A stretch of 64,000 nt of DNA from Erigeron canadensis (lineage: Eukaryota > Streptophyta > Magnoliopsida > Asterales > Asteraceae), in contig NC_057761.1 of assembly GCF_010389155.1 (NCBI RefSeq), forward strand, positions 45,618,213-45,682,212, given 5' to 3'. Positions 34,640 to 47,539 of this stretch are shown here, one piece after another. The position numbers and the translations under genes were made by a program. Below the pieces are notes generated by a model. It did not search any database and had not been told where the DNA came from. It saw only the letters and a program-made list of their open reading frames with translations. How positions within the stretch are numbered: position 1 is the stretch's first letter; the number at the start of each line of letters is the position of its first letter.

Positions 34640-37060
34640 CATATGTTCATTTACTAATTTACATGTGAAAACAATAATCTTACACATCTGTAGGATGAAC
34701 CTACACATGTGTAGGATGATCGCGATGGGAGAAAAAAAACGAAAATTAAAAAGTCGTCAAAATTATATCGAATTGTATCTCTAATGAAAGAGGACGAATT
34801 TTTAAGACTACTCATGATTTTTATTTCGTTTAACGATTTACGGTTTGTGAGATAAAGCATTTTAAATGATTTGGGTGAATTTTCTTATTTAATGGAAGAG
34901 AAAGAAAATATACGAAAATGAGTAGTCCAGAATTGTTCTCGCGTTCTTTTTTATTTGTATGTTCTCAAATAACCCTTCCTATATATATATATATATATTT
35001 CACTAGCATATATGCATATAATATTGCGGTGGTGGCAGTTCGATAAAGATTAACACATGAAACTTATAAGTTTTTGATGTTAAATCTTGCTTAGATCAGT
35101 ACTTACTAAAGAGCTTATTGAAGTTGCACGTGTGTGAATCCCGTAGGTATGGTTGCACTTTGTGCTAGAAAAAGTGCAGTTTTCGAAAAATCATAGATAA
35201 AAGTACTATAGCTCCATTTTGAAAGTTTAATATATAGTAGTAAGCTATGTGCGCGAGTCTAATTCCCAGAATTTTGGTTTCAAAATTAGTTCTAAGCAAA
35301 ACTCAATTAAATCTTAGAAATTATATAAACTGTCCAATAACGTACGATATTAAACATAAAAAAATAAACTTCACGTTATAAGCATATAGCGTTGGATTTT
35401 TGACGAGGGCTGTATACATGTCTCGACAAGAAAAGAACCAGTGTAGAAAAGTTATTAAGCAAGTGAGTCATGTGTGACTCGATTTGAAAAGTACTTTAAA
35501 ACTGCATTGCATTCTATTTTTCAAGCACACTGTTTTCTGTGTACCCGATTTAACAAAACCCACCGTTGGGCCAAATACTGTTTGGACCCACGCTTACATT
35601 GTCATATACTCATAGATGATCTATAAGTGACAATTCATCTTTCGGGCCCATTTTGATCTAATGATGTTATCTTTAGAAGCAACTCGGCCTTTTGTTTCTT
35701 GTCCACACCTCATCAAATCCACAAATTTAATTATGTCTTAGACATTTACACATGCATGTAAATTAAACCAAACACCGGTCCAACCGACCACTAAATAGCG
35801 TAGCGAACCGGTTTATGTTGTTTTATCCCTCTGGTTTTTACTCGAGTTACAAGTTCCTGATTAATTTATAATACAATCGACTTGGTTCTATTGCAAAACA
35901 CCACTTGATCAGTGAGCTATTTCATGAAAAGCTATTTATTGGAATATGAGATAAAGATTAAAAATTAAAAAACAAAACAAAATAACTACTCGTATAACAC
36001 TTGGACTTGAAGAGTTTGACTCGTCAACATTTGATATTGTAACTTGAAATCACCTTTGAACAATTGGTCTTGAGTGAGAAGATTTGACTTCACTTGAGCG
36101 CTTAACTACTTAATAACATGAACATCGTATCCTTGACTAAACCATGAAACTACATGAAGCTTATGATTAACTCTTGATGTTTAATTTGAAAATTGAAACA
36201 ACTCACTTACTTTCAAATAGTTGGAAAAATTACCAAGATATATACAATTAAATAAGAAATTAAAGGGATAAGTATGAAAGAATCTGATTAGAAAAGGTTC
36301 ATTAGGTGCAATTTGGGCATTTCCAAAAATTATATTCTTTATTTTAAAAGATACAATGTAAATAGTAAAGGACACTTATTAAAGTATAAGGTACAAGTAT
36401 TAAAGCAATAGAATTCATATTTAGTTTAGGATGTATAAAATAAAATCATTCAATTTGGGTGAGCTGAGCGCCTGAGCCCCCCTTCTTTATGTCGAGGATT
36501 TTGACATTTATATTTTACCCGTTCTTGTTTTGTTTTTTCTCTCCTTTTTCTTTTGGATTTTTTGAAAATCATTTTGCTTCTTATATTTTCTTTGTCTTTT
36601 ACATTATTAGAGTTTTTTTTTTTTTTCTTTTTTACATTTTTTTGTTGCAGTTTTTTTTCCTTTCATACTCGGCCTCTTTTTGTTAACCTTTTGTTTAATT
36701 TTGATTTTATTTTGGATAACATGTTCTTTATATACTATTTTTGTATTGTTTTTTTTAGCATTTTTCTTCACTTAAAACATTTTTTTTTTACATCTATTAA
36801 ACCTTTTTCCCCCTCAACTATTAAACACGATTTTGATGTTGTGTTTGCGGTATTATTGTCTTGAATAAAACGCTAAAAAAAAAAATTTGTGACCTTACAA
36901 TCTGAGGTTTTTGAGCGAGCTAGCTATATTTTTTTTAATTTACAATGTCTTTTCTTATAAGAATTTATAAATTAATAAAGGAATATCGCATTGTATAAAT
37001 ATGTCCCCTAATTTTCAATAATTACAAAATTTTATCCCCAATTTATTTTGCATGATATTT
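34640..37060. other. gene-free stretch
   Basis: No gene is recognised. Frames at 36489-36864 are T-rich low-complexity. The segment at 34930-34980 (GTTCTCGCGTTC...GTTCTCAAATAACCC) resembles the terminal sequence of foldback element FB and is followed by a TA run, so it may be that family's right end. Confidence 0.45.
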
Positions 37061-37210
37061 TGAATAGCTCAATTGCTCGATAATAGGGAAGTCCTTTATG
37101 AGAGCTTGGATTTAGGGAGACTCATGTTCAAGTCTTAGAAGACAAGGTTTTCTTCTTTATATGTTGTTGTGTCTTTGAACGGATGTATCCTAACTTTTTT
37201 AGATCAATAA
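37060..37210 (+). mobile_element. possible tRNA-derived SINE
   Basis: TAGCTCAATTGCTCGATA resembles a tRNA A-box region, and ACTCATGTTCAAGTCTTA about 50 bp later resembles a B box. The segment ends in an A-rich tail. No clear target duplication was found. Confidence 0.35.
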
Positions 37211-39200
37211 AAATTAACCTTTATTATAGTTTTGCTTTTAAAATGATTTCCTAGTATTTTTATTTTAAATATAGGATTAATATAGTTGGAACTTTACCAG
37301 ATAACGGGTAAAATACATACAAATTGAGAGAGGGGAGTGGCACAAAAAGAAAGTGTCAGTTACCCCTTTTTATTTCTTAATCACTTTTTCATATAAACTT
37401 ATCTATTCTTATCTAATCTTCCTTTATTTGTTTCATTCACATCTCAATTCATTTCAAAAGTCTTACAGCTTGTGTAACAATATTTATTTTTCAATATCTA
37501 AAAAAAAAAAGGGGTTTGTGTGTATGTTGTGTGGGATGAATTTCAAGAGCAAAGAGAAAGGAGAAAATTTTGTGATTTTAATCCTTGACCTTATTCTTGA
37601 ATCTTTGAGGTAATGATTTCCCATTAACCTAATTTTGATTTTTTTATAAAAAAATTAGGGTTCTTACTATTAATTGAATTGGAGAAATTTAGGGCTTTCT
37701 TTAAAATGTATTAATTGCTTTACTACAAGATAGGGTTCTTGAAATTTAATCAAAATTGTGGGTTTCTAGTTAGGTTGCATGAAAGTTTTGATGAGTGTTA
37801 GTAAGAACCAAATTTGACTGATTTTGTCACGAGTAAAACACCTTTGTAACAGACAATTTACTTGTTTATCACTAAAAAAAAATTGTAGTTTTATGTGTCT
37901 TCTTGAAATGGCCATTGGAATGGATAAAAATATGGAGTAAATTAAACTTAAGATATGCAATTTTGAAGTCAGTAGGGTTATTTTGATCATTCAGTAAGAA
38001 ATGATTCAGCGTCTGTTTTTTTAAACTGTAACATCCCAAATTTCGTAGTAGTATTTTATTACTAAAAGTAATATCTATCAAATGAATAAAATGCCGAGTT
38101 ATTTAAAAAGCAGCTAAATCAAATGTCGGGCCTAGTATTTTAAGCATCGTTTACTAAAAGGACTAAAAGTGCCTTTAATGAAAAATGGAAAGTAATTGTA
38201 GGAATATAACAATTAATGATCACTTGATAATTCTAAAAAAAGAAGAAAATAAGAGTAAGTCGGCCAGAAAGAAAGAAGCAGCAACGAGTCGGCCAGAGAG
38301 GAAAAGAGAAGAAGATGAAGTAGAATAGCGGGTTTTGGGTTAAACCAAATATGCCAAATCATTTCTAATAGATTATAGACTTTGATTATCATCTGTTTAA
38401 GGTACCATTTCTTAGTTTTCTAGTCTAATTAATAGTTATATAAAAATATCATAGGTCAAGAAAAGGTGATCGTTTGGGTCCATATTAATTTCTTAGTATC
38501 TGGGCTCGACTATGAAGCATATATTAAAACTTTGTAAGATTTGAAAATAGTTTTGTGTCACGTTATGTGATATAAAAAGTTTACAAAAAACTATGATTTT
38601 GTAAGGTAATGATGAAATAATGATAAAAAGTGAAAATAATTGGCCTGAGAAGTATTAGGTAAGAAAAAGTTAGAAAAAACAATATGTATAGATGTCGATG
38701 GGTTATGTGAATTTGGTAGGTAACCAAGGATTTTGAGGAATACAAGTGTATGATGTAGCAGGAACACACTATGAAAAAACTATGTTTGTAAACCGAACCG
38801 AGGTTAGGATAAAATGGGGGTGATGGGTGCTTTGAGGTTGTTCGTTTGCGATTCCCCGAAGGTAGGGTTATGGTCTCTTTACGTCAATCGAACAAGATGG
38901 AGATAATATGTGTGTATGTGAATGATCTGATCGTAATGCCTTTTGAGGTCTTTTGATCTCTTATTTATAGGAGGAAATTGGGCGGGAAATGTTTGGCGTC
39001 ATACGGACCTTTCCCTAGGGTTTCCAAGATATTCGATCCTCCTCAACCATTTCCTTAATTATCTGCTTGTAAAGGCGTAACTAAATCCCTAATTTATGGG
39101 TGATTAGTTTCTTTCCTTTTCATCATTAACAGATGTTTGATATCCCTTCGTGCCGTAGCGCATTCTAATGATGCTCTGGACTGCAGGTTCTGCGTAACAC
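37211..39200. other. unassigned stretch with an LTR-like start
   Basis: No gene is supported. TGTAACATCCC at 38027 resembles the 5' end of many plant Ty3/gypsy LTRs, but no PBS or internal domain follows. A GC-richer block at 38770-39200 may be a decayed LTR or UTR. Confidence 0.35.
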
Positions 39201-39411
39201 AGGGAGGGTCGGTGGTAATCGAGTCGAGCTTTTCATCATTTAACTGTTTCGAGTTCGAGTCGATCCCAAACAAAAAAACGAGCTCGATTAGTTAGACGAG
39301 TCGAGCTTTAAAAAATATTTTAGGCTCAGCTCGCTCGAAAGATCGATTACTTTTTCGATCCGAACGAGCTTTACGAGCTACTCGACTAGTCGAGCTACTC
39401 GATCCTTGGTA

Positions 39412-39525
39412 TACAAGGTTAAAAATATCACTTATATGTTAGTAAGAAGAGTTGAACCCATGACCTCTAAGTTTAATGGATGACACTTTAACCACTAAGG
39501 ACAACTATCTTTTTGTTATTATCCT
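39412..39525 (-). mobile_element. SINE-like insert, minus strand
   Basis: On the minus strand CTTAGTGGTTAAAGTG (A-box-like) precedes GAGGTCATGGGTTCAACTC (B-box-like), the layout of a tRNA-derived SINE. Confidence 0.45.
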
Positions 39526-40271
39526 TGCATATATTTTATATAAAGGTTCAAATCTTTAAGTCTTTGACCATTACTATTCATTTTTCTTATGTATTACTTA
39601 AATAAAAAATTAAATCAAGACTTAATACTTTGATAGTGTATCAAACTTAATTTTTTTTCCAATTTATTTCAACTTCCAGATAATGTGATATGTGTCGCTT
39701 GCTCTCGACATTTTTAACTTATTATTTTGATAACTAATCCATATTCTTTAAAAATTATAAATATAATATGTTTTATCTAAACTTTTTGTATATATATATA
39801 TATATATTAAAATTAACATGTTATTATTCATTTTTATTTTTGAGAGATCACTTGTTTTAAGATAAATGCAAAAATACAAACAAACTTTTCATCATATTAC
39901 CATGAATTAAAACGATCTATCAAAATTAAGATTAGTATTTTATTTTATAGGAAATATAAAACAAGTATTCAAGTAAAGACAAATAAAACAATAAATTTCT
40001 CATATAGCTGTGAATAACATATTACTACATGTATGCTCTGAATAACTTTATTTCAATAGTGATCATTTTTTAGTAGATCAGCCTTGTTCATAGTAATGTG
40101 ATGAAAGTTTCGATTATACATGTATAAAGATCGATAAATGTTTGATGGTAACATATTTGATAACTAATATATATATTAGGTATACTTTAGTACTTAAACA
40201 AAAACGAATATCATATAGCTGATTTTGTCCAAAGTTCTTTCTATAAGGATAACATATAACTATATGTATAA

Positions 40272-40566
40272 GGGATTATTACCTATGAATGTAACTATGA
40301 CCAAATGTCTATATTATGTAAAGATCTAGTGAAATGTCTATGTCATGTAATGAACTTTCAAACCCGATTATTAGATGTACATGATCAATTAAAAACTTAC
40401 ACGTGATAGATTATATGGTTGTCACATATACCCGGGTACATCTAATAACCATAATTCGAAAGTTCATTACATTACGTAGACATTTTACGAGATCTTTACA
40501 TAACATAGAAATTTTGTCAATATTGGTCATTTTAATAGACTGTTTCTATTCATAGTAATTTTAATT
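40272..40566. mobile_element. palindromic MITE
   Basis: The left arm GACCAAATGTCTATATTATG, AAAGATCT and GTAATGAACTTTC is answered in reverse on the right by GAAAGTTCATTAC, AGATCTTT and CATAACATAGAAATTTTGTC. Arms span about 130 bp each. A half copy of the left arm recurs at 40642-40740. Confidence 0.7.
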
Positions 40567-40641
40567 TGTAACTTATATAAACTTTAGGTTTAAGTTAAAA
40601 ACATATATATAATATTTGTTGTTACCGTAATTATAAATTTT

Positions 40642-40740
40642 TAGGGATTATTAGCTATGGATGTAACTAACTATGACCAAATGTCTATGTTATGTAAAGA
40701 TTTTGTAAAATGTCTATGTAATGTAATAAACTTTCATATC
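40642..40740. repeat. left-arm half copy of the 40272 MITE
   Basis: It repeats GGGATTATTA, CTATGACCAAATGTCTATGT and TAATAAACTTTC in the order of the left arm at 40272 and lacks the right arm. Confidence 0.65.
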
Positions 40741-41294
40741 ACTATTATTATATTAAGTAGTAATTTTTAGTTTATAACTTATATAAAATCGTTTATAAGT
40801 TAAATACATATATATATGTATATTCAACTTATAGACTTATATTACTGATTATTTTAAACCTTCAAAAATAAGAGACTTTTTTTTATAAATAAGAGATTAA
40901 ACAAAAGTCTAGAATTTTTATAAATATATACTATATACTGCATTTACAATTAAATACCCATGTGAAACATGTATATAATTTTAAACGTTGCATATTGAAA
41001 ATTTAAAACCATAACTATTGATACATTGGATAATTAAAGGCCCAAAGAATCAAAAGGCCATGAATTTTGATCGTTTCAAAATCACGAATGTATAAGAGAC
41101 TAGTGCAGTTATCAACTTGAGTTATATATATCTTCATTCTTTAGACTATTTATTAGGGTTTTACAGTGTTTTAGGGTAACAATATATTATACACTAAGAT
41201 TCACAGTAAGTTTACTCATATATTTATTAATTTTTTAAATAAGCTTACTTATAATCTTGTATCTTATGTTTAAACAATTTTTTTATATTGGCAG

Positions 41295-41590
41295 ATGGCT
41301 TCGAATGAGCAAGAAAATCATGAAAACGATACAAATAGTCCTAGTGAGCCTCATGATTTGGATTCTCCCGAAGTGAATATATCGCAAAAAAGAAAAAGAG
41401 CGTGTAAGTCGATCTGCCGTTTGGAAGGATATGGTCAAGACTGCTGATGCGAAAAAGGCTCAATGTATTCACTGCAAAGAACTTTATACATTAAGTTCAA
41501 CCAAAGTTTTAACCTTGTATGTCACGCAACTTTGCAGGAGATGGCTTTTGTTACAAGTTCATTTGACAAGCATTTGAAGAGTTGGAAACA
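41295..41590 (+). pseudogene. hAT transposase N-terminus relic with BED zinc finger
   Basis: It starts at an ATG directly after a TTGGCAG splice-acceptor-like site. The first frame gives MASNEQENHENDTNSPSEP, then a basic KRKR stretch. A frameshift near 41400 moves the frame to SAVWKDMVKTADAKKAQCIH, a BED-finger start with one C-x2-C pair (CIHC). No catalytic domain follows. Confidence 0.6.
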
Positions 41591-42453
41591 TGTATACTTT
41601 TTCATTTTGAAATCCATCTAGTTAGAACTTATCTTTAATTTGTCATCTCTAGTTATAAACTATTTTGTAATGAAGTTTGTTTTATGTATGACTTGTTATG
41701 TCTCACAGTATTTGTATTCTTGTTCAATTTTGAAGATTAATGTTGGTTAGTTCTTGAATTGGTAAACAAGCTTAGTCGGGCTCAAATGCGAGCTAATACA
41801 TGAGCTAATCGAGCTCGAGCTCGAAACGAAACTTGAAACTAAGTTAATCTTACAAGATTTCAAATAACTAAACGAGCTTCGAGCTCGAGCCCGAACATAG
41901 ATAAAATATTCGATTTCAAGTTTGAGCGCTCCATTTTCAAAAACTATTCAAGCTCAAGCCGAGCTCGAGCAAACAATTTTTTTGGCGAGCCGAGCTTATG
42001 AATCATGATATTCGACTCGGATAGGCTCGTTCCCACCCCTCCGGAGGGGTATACCATCAAGCCCCCCAGTCCAAGGGGACGAGTTTTGCAAAATTGGCAT
42101 TGCCTTGGACTTTCCTTGCCTCTTCCTGTATTTGAAGGGAGGTTTTGTGTAAAATCGTTGTAACGCTTAATTTAAATTGATTTGAAAGATATTTAAGTGT
42201 GGTAGATGTGCACACATCTCAAGGTGACTTTATCGACGGTTCTGGATCGCATGCAATCACATATATAAATTGATTTTCCTTTTCTATTCTTAGTTTATTT
42301 CAAAACGCTCCAAAAAATCTTTTTGTCTCTATCCTAGGGTTTCTTGCAATTACTAGCTTCCGATCACTCCTGTAGGCACGTTCTTCTTTTGCTTGTGTCC
42401 TTTTAACTTTACCGCTCTCGTAATTCTTTTGATGTCAAAACTGGAAAAAAAAA

Positions 42454-44083
42454 GTGAATGAATCGACTGTGATTCGGTCAAGATTAGAAAAATTTGTGGA
42501 AAGGTACTTTCCTGGAAAAATAGGTTCTTTTAGGTTTCCTACTGATGGGGAAACGCTTCTGACCCCACCAGAGGGGTATGTTGGGTTTTATATAAAATCG
42601 ATGTCTAAAGGGAATGTGAGGTATCCCTTTTCTTCTTGAGGTACTAGATTATTTTGACTTTTGAGGTACACATTTCAACTGTTACCCCATTAGGTTTATC
42701 GAAGATAGTTGCCTTCGAAGTTATGTGTAGGGCTTATGGCGGGGAACCGTCGCTTGATTTGTTTAGGCATTTTGTCCAAACTTGTCCTTCTGGTGAATGG
42801 GTTAAAGTGGGGAATCGGTCCAAGAGTGGTTGTTTTCGTAGGGGTGGAGTGGATATTCGTAGTTGGAAGAGTGATTTCGTTTTTATGGAGTCCTCTCTTT
42901 TTCCTCCTGATTTTGAATCTGTTGTTGACAGAAGCTTGTTGTGTATCCATAAGAAATATGAGAATCCTATTTCTGAGTACATTGTTCATGATTTTTGTCG
43001 ATACATTCGATCTAATCCTATAAGAGTGATTTTGTACCCTAATGTCATTTTCTATAAAGCGAAAGTGATTGGTTTTCTTCCTGGTGGTGTAGACATTGAT
43101 GGTAAGGCTTATTGTTTTATTTTTGTTTGAATGTTTGGGTATTTTGTGTTTATGTATTCTGTTTTTGTTTTGCAGACATGACTTTTAGGTAATTTGTGAA
43201 AAAAGGTGTGAAGGAGGTGACTGTGGTACCTTCTGCTGGGGGTCAGAAGAGCAATGTTGCTGATAACCCCTCCCAAAATGCTGATTCTTCTAGTGCTCAC
43301 AATGATCCTCCTGAGATTTCAAGCTCTGTGAATCTTTCAGGCCCGGTTGTGGATACCTTGGATGTTGAGATTTTAGAAGTGTCTGCTACTGATAAGAGGA
43401 AGAAAAAGAAAGGTGTTGCTAGTTCTGATGTACCAAACACTGTTGCTGGTTGTGTGAAAAGGATGAAAGTTGGTGATGATGTGAAGGCCTCTGAGTTCCG
43501 AAAGCCTTTTGACTCCAAGACAGGGGCTTCATTATTCCTTCAAGTGCTGTTGTTTATCTTCTCTTTTTGTTTTTGTGTTAATTTTTTTTTTGTAGGTTCT
43601 CATGGGATGTTTAGTTGGATGGAGGGGGAAGACATGAATGCTGAGGGTGTGAAGAAAATAGATGATATGGATAATGAGACTTTTTTGCGGGTATTCAAGA
43701 AAGATCGCTAGCTTCACACATATATGGACTATGTGGCTGCTAGGCGTTTTTCAAGGATGTCTCTGGACCTTAGGTCGAAGAGTTCGGAGGTGCAGTCTTT
43801 GTCAGCCACCATTGATGATCTTAAGGCCAGGGAGGCCAGATTTGTTACTTATGTGGAGGCATCGGATATTGTTCAAGACTTAAAGAAAAAGGTGGACGAT
43901 CTAAAGACAGAGAATGTTGCTCGTGGAGAAGTTGTGGCCAGGGTGAATCAGGAGTTGGTTGTGGAACAGAGCACTTGCAGGACCTTGTGTGATGAACTGA
44001 ACATATTGAAGGATGAGAGGGTGAGGCTTGTAACAAAGGTCATCCCATTGTTATATGTGAGAAAAAGTATTATTAACTACTAA
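42454..44083 (+). pseudogene. broken transposon-derived gene (PF04195-like 'gypsy-type' domain plus coiled coil)
   Basis: A TATA-like CATATATAAATTG at about 42261 precedes the ATG at 42454. The first part (SRLEKFVERYFPG, then PEGYVGFYIKSMSKG) and the second (VTPLGLSKIVAFEVMCRAYG) fit the plant 'putative gypsy-type transposon' domain. The two parts are in different frames with a frameshift near 42640. Introns are plausible at 43103-43175 and about 43545-43595. In-frame stops follow: TAA just after DMTFR near 43190, and TAG near 43710. The rest is a KKKK-rich linker and a heptad-like helical segment (43724-44040). It stops abruptly about 420 bp before the MYC2-like ATG. Such genes are known as high-copy transposon cargo in plants. 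Confidence 0.7.
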
Positions 44084-44501
44084 TATTAATTAATAATGGT
44101 ACATATGCATACCTTTATAGATTTTGTTTTCTCAATTTTACCTTCTTGTCGGTCTCAAAATGAAATGGTAACTAGGTAAGTTTTTACATATACAAAACCA
44201 AACGACACCTAAATGTCAAATTCCTTAAAATAGAAGTCCCATTTCTCAATTTTGAGCATCTTCTTTCTCCAGATACATACACTCTAGCCCACTAAATAAT
44301 AATTAAATACTATTTTCATTTCATATTTTCCACAATATCATCTCATCACATTTCTAACCTTTTTCTCATCCTCTCTTTTCCTCTCTCTCAAAAATAAAAT
44401 TAAAAATAAATACTAATAATAATTAAAAAAAAAACAGCCGCCGCCGGCGCCGCCACCTGATCGGATCATTTTGTAAACTGTTTTTTTTCCCCTTATATGG
44501 A
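44084..44501 (+). promoter_or_regulatory. proximal promoter and 5' UTR of the MYC2-like gene
   Basis: This holds a CT-rich tract (TCTCTTTTCCTCTCTCTC near 44370) typical of plant 5' UTRs and a GC-rich CCGCCGCCGGCGCCGCC patch at 44438. An upstream mini-ORF, ATG GAA TGA at 44497-44505, overlaps the main ATG at 44502. I saw no CACGTG G-box in this interval. Confidence 0.5.
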
Positions 44502-46448
44502 ATGACGGATTATAACCACCGAATGAATCTGTGGAACGCAGATGACAACAATTCTGTGATGGAAGCATTCATCAGCAGCTCCGATATTACGACGTCGTTT
44601 TGGGGTAACCCACTTACTCCCGGAACCACGGTACCATCTTCGGCTTCCACGTCAGCCGTCGTGGGCGAATCACAGCGGTTCAATCAAGACACTTTACAAC
44701 AACGTTTACAAAGCTTAATTGACAATTCAACTAAATCTTGGACTTATGCTATTTTCTGGCAATCTTCTGTCGTCACGGAATACGCCAACACCCCATCCGT
44801 TTTAGGATGGGGTGACGGATATTACAAAGGTGACGTCATGAAAACCGTCAGAGGTTCCTGTTCCGTTGAGGAACAGGAACATAGGAAAAAGGTACTTAGG
44901 GACCTGAATTCTTTGATTTCGGGCTCCCAAGTATCTGATTCCGACGTTGTGGATGAAGAAGTGACAGATACTGAATGGTTTTTTTTAATATCCATGACCC
45001 ATTCTTTTGTTATTGGTAGCGGGTTACCTGGAGAAGCGGTTTTTAATAACCGACCCGTTTGGATAGTAGGTCAGGAAAAGTTGTCGGTATCTCATTGTGA
45101 ACGGGCCAGACAGGGCCAAGGTTTTGGGTTACAAACTATAGTTTGTATTCCGTGTGTTAATGGGGTTGTGGAGTTAGGGTCAACGGAAAAGATTTATGAG
45201 AATTTAGAGCTGGTTCATGAGGTGAAAGATTTGTTTAATTTTGGTGAAAGCGGTCAGGTTTTGACCGATGTAGATACCTCGGATCGGAATTGTAATAATA
45301 ATAATAATAATAATTCCGATCCGACGTCGTTGTGGTTGAATGACCCTGTTGATGTTGTAAGTCCTGTAGTTGAAAATTTGATATCAAAACAGTTATCGGT
45401 TGAGAACCCGAGTTCTAGTTTGTTGACTGAGAACCCGGGTTCTGTTGTTTATAATAATAATAGTAGTAGTAGTAATCATAATAGTAATAGGCAGGGATTG
45501 AATCGGGGTATGTTTGGTAATAAGGATTTGAATTTTTCAGACTTTGGATGTAAGCCTGAGTCATTAGAAATATTGAATTTTGGTGAGGGGAAAAAGGGTA
45601 GTAATGGGAAGGGGATGTTTCCGGGTGTGGGAGGGGAAGATAATGGGAAGAAGAAGAAGAAAGGGCCGGTGATACGAGGGGTTGATGAGGACGGAATGTT
45701 GTCGTTTGGTTCGGGTTTGATAGTTCCGCCTTCTGAGGGCGTGAAGTCAGGTGGAGTGGTGAATGGGGCGGATTTTGAGCATTCGGATATGGATCCGGTG
45801 ATAGGGAGGGAAGTGGAGAGTAGGTTAGTAGTGGAGCCGGAGAAAAAGCCGAGGAAAAGAGGGAGGAAACCGGCTAATGGACGAGAAGAGCCGTTGAATC
45901 ATGTTGAGGCCGAAAGGCAGAGGAGGGAGAAGTTGAATCAGAAATTTTATGCTCTTAGAGCGGTTGTCCCTAATGTGTCAAAAATGGATAAAGCGTCGTT
46001 ACTTGGAGACGCGATTTCTTACATAAATGATTTGAAATCCAAGCTGCAAAGTGTAGAAACTGATAGCGAGGAAATGAAAATGCAGCTTGATGCAATGAAA
46101 AAAGAGTTGCTAAACAAAGACTCGCGGCAATCATCCTCATCAACAGTTTCACCACCAGAAGATCTCAAAAGGCCCAATTCAATTACCCCGAAAATAAATG
46201 ATTTGGAGATAGATGTCAAGATCATAGGGTGGGATGCCATGCTTAGGATCCAATGTAGCAACAAATACCACCCTGCAGCACGTCTAATGACCGCGTTGAA
46301 AGAACTAGATCTAGAGGTCAATCACGCTAGCGTCTCGGTAGTTAACGACTTGATGATGCAACAAGCAACAGTCAAAATGGGTAGTCGGTTTTACACTCAA
46401 GATCAGCTTCGATTAGCTTTGACAAACAGAATTTCAGACCCTAGGTGA
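44502..46448 (+). CDS. MYC2-like: MYC2-type bHLH transcription factor
   Basis: A single-exon 648-aa protein, the intronless layout typical of MYC2/3/4. The N-terminal bHLH-MYC_N region (about 63-250) contains [25 protein letters not shown] (99-110; the Asp is the JAZ-binding position mutated in MYC2 gain-of-function alleles) and the acidic activation segment [13 protein letters not shown] (150-162). A basic [13 protein letters not shown], lies at 448-457. The bHLH is at about 465-515 ([20 protein letters not shown], with the E-box-contacting H-E-R residues), followed by a leucine-rich helix to 520. The C-terminal ACT-like dimerisation domain is about 566-640. Predicted role: nuclear binding of G-box DNA as a jasmonate-response activator repressed by JAZ proteins. 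A polymorphic-looking AAT (Asn) run lies at 264-271. Which MYC2/3/4 paralogue it is cannot be settled here. Confidence 0.95.
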   Translation: MTDYNHRMNLWNADDNNSVMEAFISSSDITTSFWGNPLTPGTTVPSSASTSAVVGESQRFNQDTLQQRLQSLIDNSTKSWTYAIFWQSSVVTEYANTPSVLGWGDGYYKGDVMKTVRGSCSVEEQEHRKKVLRDLNSLISGSQVSDSDVVDEEVTDTEWFFLISMTHSFVIGSGLPGEAVFNNRPVWIVGQEKLSVSHCERARQGQGFGLQTIVCIPCVNGVVELGSTEKIYENLELVHEVKDLFNFGESGQVLTDVDTSDRNCNNNNNNNSDPTSLWLNDPVDVVSPVVENLISKQLSVENPSSSLLTENPGSVVYNNNSSSSNHNSNRQGLNRGMFGNKDLNFSDFGCKPESLEILNFGEGKKGSNGKGMFPGVGGEDNGKKKKKGPVIRGVDEDGMLSFGSGLIVPPSEGVKSGGVVNGADFEHSDMDPVIGREVESRLVVEPEKKPRKRGRKPANGREEPLNHVEAERQRREKLNQKFYALRAVVPNVSKMDKASLLGDAISYINDLKSKLQSVETDSEEMKMQLDAMKKELLNKDSRQSSSSTVSPPEDLKRPNSITPKINDLEIDVKIIGWDAMLRIQCSNKYHPAARLMTALKELDLEVNHASVSVVNDLMMQQATVKMGSRFYTQDQLRLALTNRISDPR

Positions 46449-47539
46449 GTTGGTCATTCATCTTGGGTAAATCCATAGACTACCCAAAATGAAGCATGAT
46501 TTTGCTGTAACATAGTAGTATAGTTTTTACTTGTTGCTTATAAGTTCTATTTTTACTGTTGAACATTCTTATTTAGTAAAGTAATTGTTGTTCTATGGGT
46601 TATTCCTAGTAGTTTTAGTACTCTTTCTTTCTGGGCATATCTTTGCCTTTATTTTTTTTCATGTTGGTTATTATTATTGTATATATCGATAGGGCTAATT
46701 TGCCTCTTTCCTCTATGTGTAAATCAGAGATTATTATTTAGTAGTACTACTAATTCTTGTTGATATTTTCTCTAAATGTGTAGTTTTGGCTCACATAGTA
46801 CAATAAAGGGTACATCAATGTTTCTTTGAGGCAAATTGTTCATATTTTGTACTTTGGACCACAAACATCTTGTTTCATTAGAGTTCCAGTGAGCCACATC
46901 AACCAATCTTAACTTTTAGCTCCTACTTGTCATTTGTATTATAATTAAAAGTAAAACATACAAATATCTTCATTTGCATTTTACAAAAGGATAATTCGTC
47001 AATTTCACAAGGCATAATATGGTCTCTTTATGTAGATCATAGATGTACCCTTTATTGTACTATATATTAAAGGACCCATGAAACATGTAGTAAATTGTAG
47101 CAACATGATATCTTGTTTTTGGTAAATACAAAAATGAACATGGCTTTGAGTAAATGCATGTTATATCATTTACCTCACATTGTTTGTTCAAGATTTGTTC
47201 GCTAAATTGATGAGCATTTATAGACTTTTTTCTTGGGGGGGTCTTTGGTTTTATTTCAGTTTTTCATATCCTTTAAAGTGCAAGGTTTTAATCATAAATC
47301 AAATGACAGATCATACATACTACTATTGGCCAAATAAATAATGTGTCGACTATATCTATGATTATAAAATACCCTTTTAGATAAATGTTCATTAAACTAC
47401 ATACACTTGTGCCATGCATAGTTTATTTTATAGTCTACATATATTGTTGCAATTGAATAAGCATTATTATAATCATAAAACATAAACGATACATTCATTT
47501 ATATTTAGACATATTTTGACCAGAAATAAAAAGAAATGA
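46449..47539. other. 3' flank of the MYC2-like gene
   Basis: Presumed 3' UTR in the first few hundred bp, then gene-free AT-rich DNA. GTACAATAAAGGGTACATC near 46799-46817 is echoed in reverse near 47043-47062, suggesting a small inverted-end insertion of about 260 bp. Confidence 0.4.

Larger units (their letters stand above)
39205..42045 (+). mobile_element. decayed hAT transposon with GAGCTCGAGC subterminal repeats
   Basis: Both ends (39210-39410 and 41770-42040) are dense in GAGCTCGA / TCGAGC motifs in mirrored orientation. The right end reads CTCGTTCCCACCCCT, the complement of the common hAT terminus AGGGGTGGGAACGAG. The left end is diverged (GGTGGTAATCGAG). A transposase relic lies at 41295-41590. 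A SINE-like insert (39412-39525) and a palindromic MITE (40272-40566) lie inside. No clean target duplication is seen. Confidence 0.6.

Noticed and set aside
36489..36864. Phe-rich open frames that look like membrane proteins
   Set aside because: Caused by T-rich low-complexity DNA; no start context or conserved residues.
38027..38760. TGTAACATCCC start suggesting a full Ty3/gypsy LTR
   Set aside because: No PBS, TATA context, second LTR or internal domain could be tied to it; kept only as a low-confidence remark.
45970..46321. Minus-strand frames opposite the MYC2-like bHLH region
   Set aside because: Shadows of the strongly coding plus strand.
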